Below are positions 44,176 to 52,736 of a stretch of 64,000 bases of DNA, in pieces. Every line of letters begins with the position of its first letter. Position 1 is the first letter of the stretch. Made by a program: the position numbers and the translations under genes. The notes under the pieces were generated by a model, which was given only the letters and a program-made list of their open reading frames with translations, was not told the DNA's origin and searched no databases. Origin of the DNA: Nocardia sp. NBC_01730 (GTDB lineage: Bacteria; Actinomycetota; Actinomycetes; Mycobacteriales; Mycobacteriaceae); the NCBI RefSeq assembly GCF_035920445.1, contig NZ_CP109162.1, positions 6,200,001 to 6,264,000 on the forward strand, given 5' to 3'.

Positions 44176-44583
44176 CGCTACGACTGGACCGACGAGATCC
44201 TCGCGGTGGCCGGGGGCATGTGGCGCGCCATTCGGGCCAACCCGCACGCCATTCCTCTCCTTCTCACGCGCCGCAGCCTCGACCTGCCCACCCTCGTGAT
44301 CGCGGAGGCGTTGTTACAGGCCCTTGCCCGAAGCGGCAGATCCGGTGCCGAACTACTGATCGCGTTCCGCGCGGTGTCCGGGTTCATTACCGGGCTCGCG
44401 CAAGCCGAACTGGCTGGACCGCTCTCCGCGGCGCGCGAGCCGGACCCTGTCACCATCACCGAACGTATCGCGGCCTTGCCACCCGATGGCTTCGCCAAGC
44501 TGATCGAGATCGCCCACGCCGCAACCGGCAGCGACCCTGAAGACGAGTTCCGTTCCGGCCTGTCCATCATCTTGACGGGTTGA
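44170..44583 (+). pseudogene. C-terminal half of a TetR-family regulator
   Basis: From about 44170 the plus-strand frame reads LLRYDWTDEILAVAGGMWRA, then NPHAIPLLLTRRSLDLPTL, GRSGAELLIAFRAVSGFITG, DGFAKLIEIAHAA and DPEDEFRSGLSIILTG. This is the TetR_C ligand-binding domain. The helix-turn-helix half is absent. The codons before the junction are antisense hydrolase sequence. It cannot be a functional repressor. Confidence 0.72.
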
Positions 44584-44769
44584 AACGAGCGCAATCAACG
44601 GAGTGTAGTGATCCGATCTGAGTGCGGGCCCGCACGGGAGCAGATCCCTGTTGGGGATGCCAAATGCAGCCCTTGGACTACGGTTTCGGCATCATGCCCG
44701 GTGACATTTGCCCCCGTTTCGCCGCGCTGAGCATGGCAATTGGGGAGACACCGCGGACGCGGGTGCGCA

Positions 44770-47013
44770 ATGATGATGTCCGTGTCGCCAGGTCACCCTA
44801 CGTCGTGGTTGCGGATCGGTGCCATTGCTGGCGGAGTTTCCTTTGTGGCGTTTGTCAGTTGGCTCGTCCTGCGGCTGACACAGGAGGATCTCGAACGCGG
44901 CAGTTGGCTCGCGGGCATTGTGAGCATGTGGGTTGCCGTGGTTGGCTTTCCGCTGGCGGTGGTTGCGCTGGTAGTCGCGGTCTGGCAAGGGCGGCGGACT
45001 CCGGCTCATCACGATTCGTCCGGGCAACTCGACGAGCTCACCGAGACGCTCGCCGCTGCGGTACGAGCACTGTGGCGCGACGAGGAAACGGTTCGCCGCG
45101 TGCATGACTCGTTGCCGATGGAAACTCGTTGGGACAACGGGCCGGACCACCTCGCGGACCACTGGGAGAACATCCATGGATCGGCGGAGCGGCATACCCC
45201 GATCGACCTGAGCGGTCGACTCGACCAGATCGTCGACGTCTTCCAGCGCATACCCTCGGGGCGGATTGTCGTACTCGGGAAGGGCGGTGCGGGAAAGACC
45301 ATCTTGGCGTCACGGTTCGTGTTGGACTCACTCGAGCGCAGGATCCCCCGTTCACGTCAGCCGGTGCCGGTCCTGTTCTCGGTGTACTCATGGAACCCCA
45401 CCGCGATCCCCCTGCGCCTGTGGCTGGTCGATCAGCTGGTCGAGATCATCTCGCCGCAGCTGACGGGAGAAGATGCGGTCGGAAAGTCCTTCGCCGCTCG
45501 ACTCTTGGACGACCAGCGCATCATCCCCGTGCTCGACGGATTCGACGAGATCAACAAGAAACTGCGGGCCGCCGCGATCCGCGGCATCAACGCAGCCCTC
45601 CGCCCAGGCGACCGGTTACTGCTGACCAGTCGTCTCGACGAGTACGAGAGTGTCGTGCCGGCCGAAGACGTCCTCAGCGCCGCAGCGGTGGTCCAGCTGG
45701 CTGACCTCACCCCCGATCAGATCACCGAGTACCTGCCGCTGACTACCCCGAAGAACCTTGGCGGGCAAACCAAATGGCATCCAGTGCTGGCCCGCGCGCG
45801 GGCACAGCCCCGATACACCGTGTTGCTGGATGTGTTGTCCACGCCGTTGATGATCATGCTGGCGCGGACGATCTTCAGCGAAACCGACGCTGATCCGGCC
45901 GTGTTGCTCGCCATCCTCGACCAGCGGGTAGCCGATCCTGCGGACGACCGCCGACGCGCGTTGGAGCACCGGCTGCTGGACGGATTCGTTCCCGCGGTGT
46001 ACTCGCGCATCTACCGCACCCAAGTACCGGGCCTCCGAAAGCATTACAACGCCGACGACGCGAATAAGTGGCTCGGCTTCCTTGCCAGGCATGTGAAACG
46101 GAGGAATACCAACGAACTCGTCTGGTGGCAACTGATCTATGCCGTCCCAAGGACCATCGTCGGCCTGGTCGCGGGTTCGATCATTGCCTTGACGGTGTGG
46201 CCGGTCATCGGGATCACCGGGTGGGTCGGTGAATGGCGCGGTAGTGATGGCCAACTGGCCTGGCTGACCGCGACGCTCGTGTCCGGGGTGGTCAGCGGCG
46301 TCGTGGGCGGCATCCTCGTCGGTCGGGGCCGCGGTATCCGGCGCACACCCGCGCGGGTGCGGCTGCGGGCCAAGGGCCGCGTCGGCGAGATCGTTCAGGA
46401 CTTGTCCCGCAGGCTGCGCAGCTGGCGCACACTAGCGTGGATCATTGTCTGGACGGCGGGCGGAACATTCTTCGGAGTCGCGGCCGCCCCGGTCATGGAA
46501 ACCTACAACGTGATTCCGGTCGGTTCCGCCGCGGGGGTGTTCGCCGGATCCGGCATCTGGCTCGTCGTCACCTTCATCAGGGCCATGGGAGTGCCGGTCG
46601 ATCCGACGGAGACGGTGAGCCCGGCGGACCTGCTCCACACCGACCGCGTGACCGCACTACGGCAAGGACTCGGCATCGGCGTGGGCGGCGCATCCGTGTT
46701 CTGGTGCATGATGTGGTTCGCGTTCGAGCGCGCGTTCGGGCTGCCCTTCGACGCCGTCCTCGGTGACGGCCGATGGGCGCTCGGTTGGCTGGCCACCATG
46801 TACGCGGGTTTGTTGAGCTGGGTACTCTTCTTCCCGGTGTGGGGTCCGTGGTTCATAGCCCGCGTCTACCTGCCACTCGGCCGCAAATTGCCCTGGGGAG
46901 TGATGGCGTTCCTAGATGACGCCCATCGGTCGGGTGTCCTTCGGCAGGTTGGGGGTGTCTACGAGTTCCGCCATATCCAACTGCGGGACCACCTTGCCAC
47001 CCCTTCCTCGTGA
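44770..47013 (+). CDS. Membrane-anchored NACHT NTPase
   Basis: A 747-residue protein from ATG 44770. Two N-terminal TM helices (around 13-35 and 45-68) are followed by a helical linker. The NACHT domain has Walker A VVLGKGGAGKTILASRF (near 169), Walker B RIIPVLDGFDEIN (near 255) and the sensor RLLLTSRLDEYE. A winged-helix-like region follows, then about six further TM helices (460-700). The tail ends VYEFRHIQLRDHLA, a motif shared by actinobacterial NACHT proteins. Related STAND NTPases include antiviral Avs-type sensors, but this one has no recognised effector domain besides the membrane helices. It stands alone. Confidence 0.85.
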   Translation: MMMSVSPGHPTSWLRIGAIAGGVSFVAFVSWLVLRLTQEDLERGSWLAGIVSMWVAVVGFPLAVVALVVAVWQGRRTPAHHDSSGQLDELTETLAAAVRALWRDEETVRRVHDSLPMETRWDNGPDHLADHWENIHGSAERHTPIDLSGRLDQIVDVFQRIPSGRIVVLGKGGAGKTILASRFVLDSLERRIPRSRQPVPVLFSVYSWNPTAIPLRLWLVDQLVEIISPQLTGEDAVGKSFAARLLDDQRIIPVLDGFDEINKKLRAAAIRGINAALRPGDRLLLTSRLDEYESVVPAEDVLSAAAVVQLADLTPDQITEYLPLTTPKNLGGQTKWHPVLARARAQPRYTVLLDVLSTPLMIMLARTIFSETDADPAVLLAILDQRVADPADDRRRALEHRLLDGFVPAVYSRIYRTQVPGLRKHYNADDANKWLGFLARHVKRRNTNELVWWQLIYAVPRTIVGLVAGSIIALTVWPVIGITGWVGEWRGSDGQLAWLTATLVSGVVSGVVGGILVGRGRGIRRTPARVRLRAKGRVGEIVQDLSRRLRSWRTLAWIIVWTAGGTFFGVAAAPVMETYNVIPVGSAAGVFAGSGIWLVVTFIRAMGVPVDPTETVSPADLLHTDRVTALRQGLGIGVGGASVFWCMMWFAFERAFGLPFDAVLGDGRWALGWLATMYAGLLSWVLFFPVWGPWFIARVYLPLGRKLPWGVMAFLDDAHRSGVLRQVGGVYEFRHIQLRDHLATPSS

Positions 47014-47062
47014 CGCGGAGCATTCCGTCATAGGTCATGACCTCGGCACCGAGAGGACAAAC

Positions 47063-47100
47063 AACAGCAGGTCAGGGCAAGCTTGCCCTGACCTGCTGTT
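47063..47100. terminator. 38-bp perfect palindrome, bidirectional terminator
   Basis: Arm AACAGCAGGTCAGGGCAAG is followed directly by its exact complement. The palindrome lies 4 bp beyond the 3' end of the minus-strand tRNA-Ser and 49 bp after the NACHT gene. TTT follows on one side and TTTG on the other strand. Confidence 0.85.
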
Positions 47101-47104
47101 TCTG

Positions 47105-47189
47105 CGGAGGATAGGGGATTTGAACCCCTGAGGGCGTTAACCCAACCCGCGTTCCAGGCGAGCGCCATAGGCCACTAGGCGAATCCTCC
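47105..47189 (-). tRNA. tRNA-Ser(GGA)
   Basis: Minus strand. Acceptor GGAGGAT pairs with ATCCTCC, discriminator G. The anticodon loop is CT-GGA-AC, with a long variable arm (GGGTTGGGTTAACGCCCT) and T-loop GGTTCAAATCC. It reads UCC/UCU. It is the third tRNA-Ser of the window. Confidence 0.96.
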
Positions 47190-47319
47190 GTGCAGCAGCA
47201 TACCGGTAGCCCCCGGCGAGTCGCCAAATGCCCCCGGGTGATCGGGCGAAGTGCCTGGTGAGTCAGGGTTGGTCGACCCGAAGATCGGGTTTCGCGCGGG
47301 AGCCGCTACACTGGCCTAC

Positions 47320-47407
47320 GGATCCCGCGCGGCGCGCATCCTGTGAACTCCCCCAGGGCCGGAAGGCAGCAAGGGTCAACGGGCTCTGCCGGGTGCGCGG
47401 GGTCCCC
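47320..47407 (+). ncRNA. ffs: Signal recognition particle RNA, small (4.5S) type
   Basis: Contains the invariant apical domain GGGCCGGAAGGCAGCAAGGG, with the GGAA tetraloop and AGCA bulge that bind Ffh, then GGGCTCTGCCGGGTG. Flanking arms ATCCCGCGC and GCGCGGGGT close the hairpin. It scaffolds SRP for co-translational membrane targeting. Its position just before the AspC-type gene matches other Mycobacteriales. The ends are approximate. Confidence 0.93.
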
Positions 47408-47479
47408 TTTCGGAGGGCTCGCACGGACGGATGTCCGGCTGTCGAATAACGCCTCCAATTCCGAGCAACGCACGGGTAA

Positions 47480-48880
<1,401 letters not shown>

Positions 48881-48885
48881 CCGGA

Positions 48886-48934
48886 CACAACGCGAGCGCC
48901 CGGCACGAATTTCGTGCCGGGCGCTCGCGTTGTG
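48886..48934 (+). terminator. Very long perfect terminator stem after aspC
   Basis: Two 24-nt arms with a single central T: CACAACGCGAGCGCCC plus GGCACGAA, and the exact complement. It begins 5 bp after the stop codon. It may also protect the convergent SRPBCC transcript. Confidence 0.88.
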
Positions 48935-48986
48935 CGGCTGCCTCGCCTTCGCTCGGCCCGGCGGGGCTGAGGGGACGGTGCGCCGG

Positions 48987-49427
48987 CTACCGGGTCTCCA
49001 ATAGCGTCTTCAGCCGTGCGAGGTCGGCGCGATTGGCCCGTCGGATCGCAGCTTCCAGTACGCGTCCGGCGACTTTGCCGAATCCGCTCGGTTCGCCGCG
49101 GTTGCGCAGCGTCATGCGCGTGCCGCCCTCCGGGGTATCCGCCCAGGTGCAGGTCATCTCAATCGGAAAAGGACCGGCGGAGGTGCGCATCACCAGCCGC
49201 TCGCCGGGTGCGTAGTCGACCACCTCGTAGGTGTAGGCCAGCCGCCTGCCGTGGGAATGCACGACGAAATCCATCTGCGAGCCAACTCGCAGCGGTGGTG
49301 CCGTGCGCCAGTCGACGCCGCGGATTTTGTCGTACCAAGCGGGAGTGTTCGTCGGGTCGCCCGCGAACGCCGCGACCAACTCGCGCGACCGGTTGATCAC
49401 GACCTCCGTCACCACGTCGACGGACAT
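48987..49427 (-). CDS. SRPBCC-family (START-like) protein
   Basis: A 146-residue ligand-binding fold protein: TEVVINRSRELVAAFAGDP at the start, WYDKIRGVDWRTAPPLRVGS, TYEVVDYAPGERLVMRTSAGPFP, TWADTPEGGTRMTLRNRGEP. Members bind hydrophobic molecules; no catalytic residue can be assigned. It follows the methyltransferase gene at 8 bp on the same strand, so they form an operon. Confidence 0.85.
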   Translation of the reverse strand: MSVDVVTEVVINRSRELVAAFAGDPTNTPAWYDKIRGVDWRTAPPLRVGSQMDFVVHSHGRRLAYTYEVVDYAPGERLVMRTSAGPFPIEMTCTWADTPEGGTRMTLRNRGEPSGFGKVAGRVLEAAIRRANRADLARLKTLLETR

Positions 49428-49435
49428 CGGCAGCC

Positions 49436-50299
49436 TCAGCGCGGCTTGTGTGCGAGAACCGCGAACATGCTGACCGAGAGGTGGATGTCGCCGCTGTCGG
49501 CGCCCGCTCGCAGGTCGGCGATCAGCTGATCACGCTGTGCCTCGCTGATCACGCCGCGCGCGACCGCCATCGCCGAGATCCTGTTGACCAGCGAGCCTGC
49601 GCCCACACTGCGGTCCTGCACCAGGGCCTGCGAGCCGATGTCGTCGATCACAAGACCGGCCTTGGTGAGCAGGCCGGGGATGCGGCGCCCGGCGAGCGGA
49701 TTGGTGGTCGCCGACACCAGCGTGTCGATCACCTCGCGCACGACCTGCCGGTTGCCGGGGTGCACGATCGCGGTGCCCCAGTCGCTGTCCACTACGACGA
49801 CGCGGCCGCCGGGACGCAGCACGCGCGCGATCTCGTTCGCGGCGCGGGCAGGGGCGGTCAGGTGCTGGAAGACCCGCTCGCACAGGGCAGCGTCGAAGCT
49901 GCCCGCGCCGAACGGCAGGCCGTAGGCGTCGCCGGAGTGGAATTTCGCGGTGGAGCCGGCCTGGGTGGCGCGGCGTTCGGCAGAGGCGAGCAGGTGCGGG
50001 TCGGGCTCGACTCCGACCGCGCTGCCGTTCGGGCCGACTGCTTCGGCGAAGGCCATGACCTCGGAGCCGGTGCCGGATCCGATATCCACCGCGCTCTCGC
50101 CGGGCTGCAGCGCGAGGGCTTCGTGCGCCCAGGTTCGCAGTCGGCGGATGCCCGGGAGCGCGGCCTGGAGGTCGCGCACATCGACGAGCTGGTCCTGGCC
50201 TGCTCGGTCGAACCGATCGGGGCGCAAAGTGTAGGTGTTCATGGGCCCGTGTCCATCCGTGGCCATTGTGGGGGTGGGTGTCGCCGTCGTCTGAGGCAT
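49436..50299 (-). CDS. Class I SAM-dependent methyltransferase
   Basis: A 287-residue methyltransferase from ATG 50299. Motif I is AVDIGSGTGSEVMAFA, the acidic residue ending strand 2 is in VGVEPDPHLL, motif II is SFDAALCERVFQHL, and motif III is VLRPGGRVVVVDSD. The methyl acceptor is unknown. An upstream start at 50476 is rejected because it would overlap the SD of the divergent HhH-GPD gene. Confidence 0.85.
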   Translation of the reverse strand: MPQTTATPTPTMATDGHGPMNTYTLRPDRFDRAGQDQLVDVRDLQAALPGIRRLRTWAHEALALQPGESAVDIGSGTGSEVMAFAEAVGPNGSAVGVEPDPHLLASAERRATQAGSTAKFHSGDAYGLPFGAGSFDAALCERVFQHLTAPARAANEIARVLRPGGRVVVVDSDWGTAIVHPGNRQVVREVIDTLVSATTNPLAGRRIPGLLTKAGLVIDDIGSQALVQDRSVGAGSLVNRISAMAVARGVISEAQRDQLIADLRAGADSGDIHLSVSMFAVLAHKPR

Positions 50300-50451
50300 G
50301 GTCTGGAGCCTACGCGGGGCATCATCTACCCGCGCGTAAGATCTGTGACTCGAGTCACTGCGTGTGGGGCCGGCGGGTGCCGATGCGGTCGGCGCCGATG
50401 CGATGATCGAATCCGTCAGGAGCACACCACGTGGGGAGCAGGAGGTAGGCG

Positions 50452-51027
50452 ATGAGTCGCAAGCTTTGCCTCGCACAGGACGTCGAGGCGGACGAACTAC
50501 TGACCGAGGACCACTTCGCGACCCTGCTCGGGATGCTTCTGGACCAGCAGTACCCGATGGAGCACGCGTTCCGCGGCCCGAAGAAGATCGCCGACCGCAT
50601 GGGTGGCTTCGACATCCACCGCATCGCCGAGGCCGATCCGCAGGAGTTCGAGGACCTGGCCGCGACCCCGCCCGCCATCCACCGCTACGGCCGCTCGATG
50701 GCCCGGCGCGCTCAAGAGCTGGCGCGCTACGTCATCGAGAACTACGACGGCGAGACCGAGAACATCTGGACCAAGGGCGACCCGGACGGCGCTGAGGTGC
50801 TGCGCCGGCTGAAGGACCTGCCCGGCTACGGCGAACAGAAGGCCAAGATCTTCCTCGCGTTGCTCGGCAAGCAGCGCGGCGTGCGGCCGGAGGGCTGGCG
50901 CGCGGCGGCGGGCGTGTACGGTGCGGAGGGGTCGCGGCGGTCGGTTGCCGACGTGACCGACGTCGAATCCCTAACTCAGGTAAGGGAATTCAAGAAGCAA
51001 GCGAAAGCGGCCGCGAAAGCGAAGTAG
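50452..51027 (+). CDS. HhH-GPD-type base-excision repair-like protein
   Basis: A 191-residue protein of the actinobacterial HhH-GPD family (TIGR03252-type). It has ATLLGMLLDQQYPMEHAFRGP, the helix-hairpin-helix LKDLPGYGEQKAKIFLALLGK, and a Lys/Ala-rich tail. The catalytic Asp expected after the hairpin in true glycosylases is not obvious: the segment reads RGVRPEGWRAAAG. Its glycosylase activity is therefore open. Strong SD GGAGG upstream of ATG 50452. Confidence 0.85.
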   Translation: MSRKLCLAQDVEADELLTEDHFATLLGMLLDQQYPMEHAFRGPKKIADRMGGFDIHRIAEADPQEFEDLAATPPAIHRYGRSMARRAQELARYVIENYDGETENIWTKGDPDGAEVLRRLKDLPGYGEQKAKIFLALLGKQRGVRPEGWRAAAGVYGAEGSRRSVADVTDVESLTQVREFKKQAKAAAKAK

Positions 51028-51191
51028 CGGGCGGCCGAAACACAGTTGAAATCGAAAGGGCTCGTCCGGTGCTTCTCCGCCGGGCGAGGCCTTTATTCTT
51101 GTATCTGTCACCTGGGGAAACTGTGTGCGCATGCACACAACGGCGAGTCGGGGCTTGGTGCGTCGCGGATATCGGTGTTAATTTGAATGAC

Positions 51192-51299
51192 ATGTCTGTC
51201 GGCCGGCCGAACTCGCTGCGGGTCACTTACGTGACCGCGGCGCTGGGTTTGCGGCTGCCATTGACACGTGAACTGTGTTGCGCCTCTTGCTGCGGCTGA
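51192..51299 (+). CDS. Candidate cysteine-rich leader peptide
   Basis: A 35-residue ORF from ATG 51192 ending in CCASCCG then stop. TAATTT at 51179-51184 is a good -10 whose start point would fall at or next to the ATG, predicting a leaderless mRNA. There is no SD. The four Cys codons end 1-6 codons before the stop. A perfect 7-bp hairpin (51298-51315) begins in the stop codon. Poly-cysteine leader ORFs regulating downstream genes by attenuation are known in mycobacteria. The ROK regulator begins 84 bp further. Confidence 0.5.
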   Translation: MSVGRPNSLRVTYVTAALGLRLPLTRELCCASCCG

Positions 51300-51315
51300 G
51301 CTGGTTTTCCAGCTC
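51298..51315 (+). promoter_or_regulatory. Attenuator-like hairpin after the cysteine leader
   Basis: GAGCTGG-TTTT-CCAGCTC is a perfect 7-bp stem with a 4-nt loop, followed by GTTTG. It overlaps the leader stop codon, so ribosomes reaching or stalling before the stop would affect its folding. Confidence 0.5.
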
Positions 51316-51383
51316 GTTTGCTGCTTCGTCGCCCATGTAGGCACGTCCCGTTCGATCGCGGGACTTCAGCAAGGATCTGCACA

Positions 51384-52673
51384 ATGTCCCCCCTCACCCT
51401 GACGTCCCTCCCTACCCTTGAACGATCTGTCGCCAGGGTTGCCGCCGGCCGTGCTCGTGTTCAGCGTCCGGTGGTCGCCCCCGAACTGCGGATCGCCGAC
51501 AACCCGGCGGCCGCGGTTATCCGCGCCGCGATCGGTGGTCCAGTTTCACGCGACAATGCCGCGCGCACAACGGGTTTGAGCATCGCGACGGTCAACCGTC
51601 AGGTGTCCGCGCTACTCGCCGCCGGTCTGCTGCGTGAGCGCCAGGACCTGACGGCCTCGGGTGCGGTCGGACGCCCCCGGGTGCCGTTCGAACTCGACCA
51701 CGAGGCCTACCTGACCATTGGCATCCACATCGGCGCCGCGGTCACCAAGATCGTCGCGGCCGATCTGCGCGGCCGCATCCTCGGTGGCCTCGCCATCGCC
51801 ACCCCGCAGACCGGGCAGGAGTTCGCCACCACCACGGTCGCCCGCAGCGCGAAGGCGTTCCTGCAGCGCTGGCATCGGCGCAAGGCGTTATGGGCGGGCG
51901 TCGCGATCGGCGGCCGGGTCGATCCGCTCACCGGCGTCGTCGACCACCCCAAGCTGGATTGGCATGGCGCGCAGGTCGGTTCGGTGCTCGGCGAGGTACT
52001 CGAGCTGCCCGTCTCGGTGGCGCCGCACGTCGAGGCGATGGCCGGTTCGGAGCTGTTGCTACGCACCGCCGAACCGCGTGACCAAGCGCGCGCCGAGCAC
52101 GGCAGCAGCCTGTATTTCTATGTCCGCGAAACCGCGGGTGTGGCGGTGACTTTGGATGGCCGTGTGCACACGCCGAGCAACGGCCCCGGCTCGATCGCGC
52201 ACCTTCCCACCGGCTCGGACGTCGAATGCACCTGCGGACGGCGTGGCTGCCTGGAGGTGACCGTGGGTGATCGGTCGCTGCACTCCAGGGCCGTCGGTCG
52301 TGGAATCATCCCGGCGCACAACGGGACCGCGGGATCGACCATCGCGGACCTGTACCGGGCTGCGGAGTCGGGCTCGGAACCCGCGCGTGAACTGCTCGCC
52401 GAGCGCGCCACGATCCTCGGCCACACCGTGGCGATGGTGCGCGACATGCTCAACCCTGATCGCGTGATCCTGGGTGGCCAGGCCTTCACCGGCTACCGGC
52501 CTGCGGTCGCGCACGTTGCGCGCGCGTTCAACCAGGGCTCGACCTTGCCTCCGACCGACATCCGGATCAGCGGATTCGGCGGCAAGGTGCAGGAATTCGC
52601 CGCCGTGGTCACCTCGCTGAGCGTCCTCTACGCCGATCCGCTCGCCGCGATCCGGCGAACGCTGGGCGACTGA
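51384..52673 (+). CDS. ROK-family transcriptional regulator
   Basis: A 429-residue protein from ATG 51384 with AAGGA upstream. The N-terminal winged helix is VIRAAIGGPVSRDNAARTTGLS and SIATVNRQVSALLAAGLLRE. The ROK kinase-like domain follows: LTIGIHIGAAVTKIVAADL, GVAIGGRVDPLTG, and the ROK zinc motif CTCGRRGCLEV (ligands Cys, Cys, Cys). It resembles mycobacterial Rv0485, which lies beside mshA (mycothiol synthesis). mshA is not present here. It probably senses a sugar-like ligand. Confidence 0.88.
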   Translation: MSPLTLTSLPTLERSVARVAAGRARVQRPVVAPELRIADNPAAAVIRAAIGGPVSRDNAARTTGLSIATVNRQVSALLAAGLLRERQDLTASGAVGRPRVPFELDHEAYLTIGIHIGAAVTKIVAADLRGRILGGLAIATPQTGQEFATTTVARSAKAFLQRWHRRKALWAGVAIGGRVDPLTGVVDHPKLDWHGAQVGSVLGEVLELPVSVAPHVEAMAGSELLLRTAEPRDQARAEHGSSLYFYVRETAGVAVTLDGRVHTPSNGPGSIAHLPTGSDVECTCGRRGCLEVTVGDRSLHSRAVGRGIIPAHNGTAGSTIADLYRAAESGSEPARELLAERATILGHTVAMVRDMLNPDRVILGGQAFTGYRPAVAHVARAFNQGSTLPPTDIRISGFGGKVQEFAAVVTSLSVLYADPLAAIRRTLGD

Positions 52674-52683
52674 GCGATTCGAG

Positions 52684-52718
52684 AAAGGGCGACCGGCCGC
52701 GGTGGCTGGTCGCCCTTT
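52684..52718. terminator. Terminator after the ROK gene
   Basis: An 11-bp perfect stem AAAGGGCGACC/GGTCGCCCTTT with a further small inner pairing. It lies 10 bp after the ROK stop and 18 bp before the end of the convergent DUF2207 gene. Confidence 0.85.
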
Positions 52719-52736
52719 GATCATCCGCGTGCGGCG

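Noticed and set aside
51069..51191. Extending the cysteine leader ORF upstream to 51069
   Set aside because: The upstream residues show no conservation-like pattern, and TAATTT at 51179 indicates a promoter inside this stretch.
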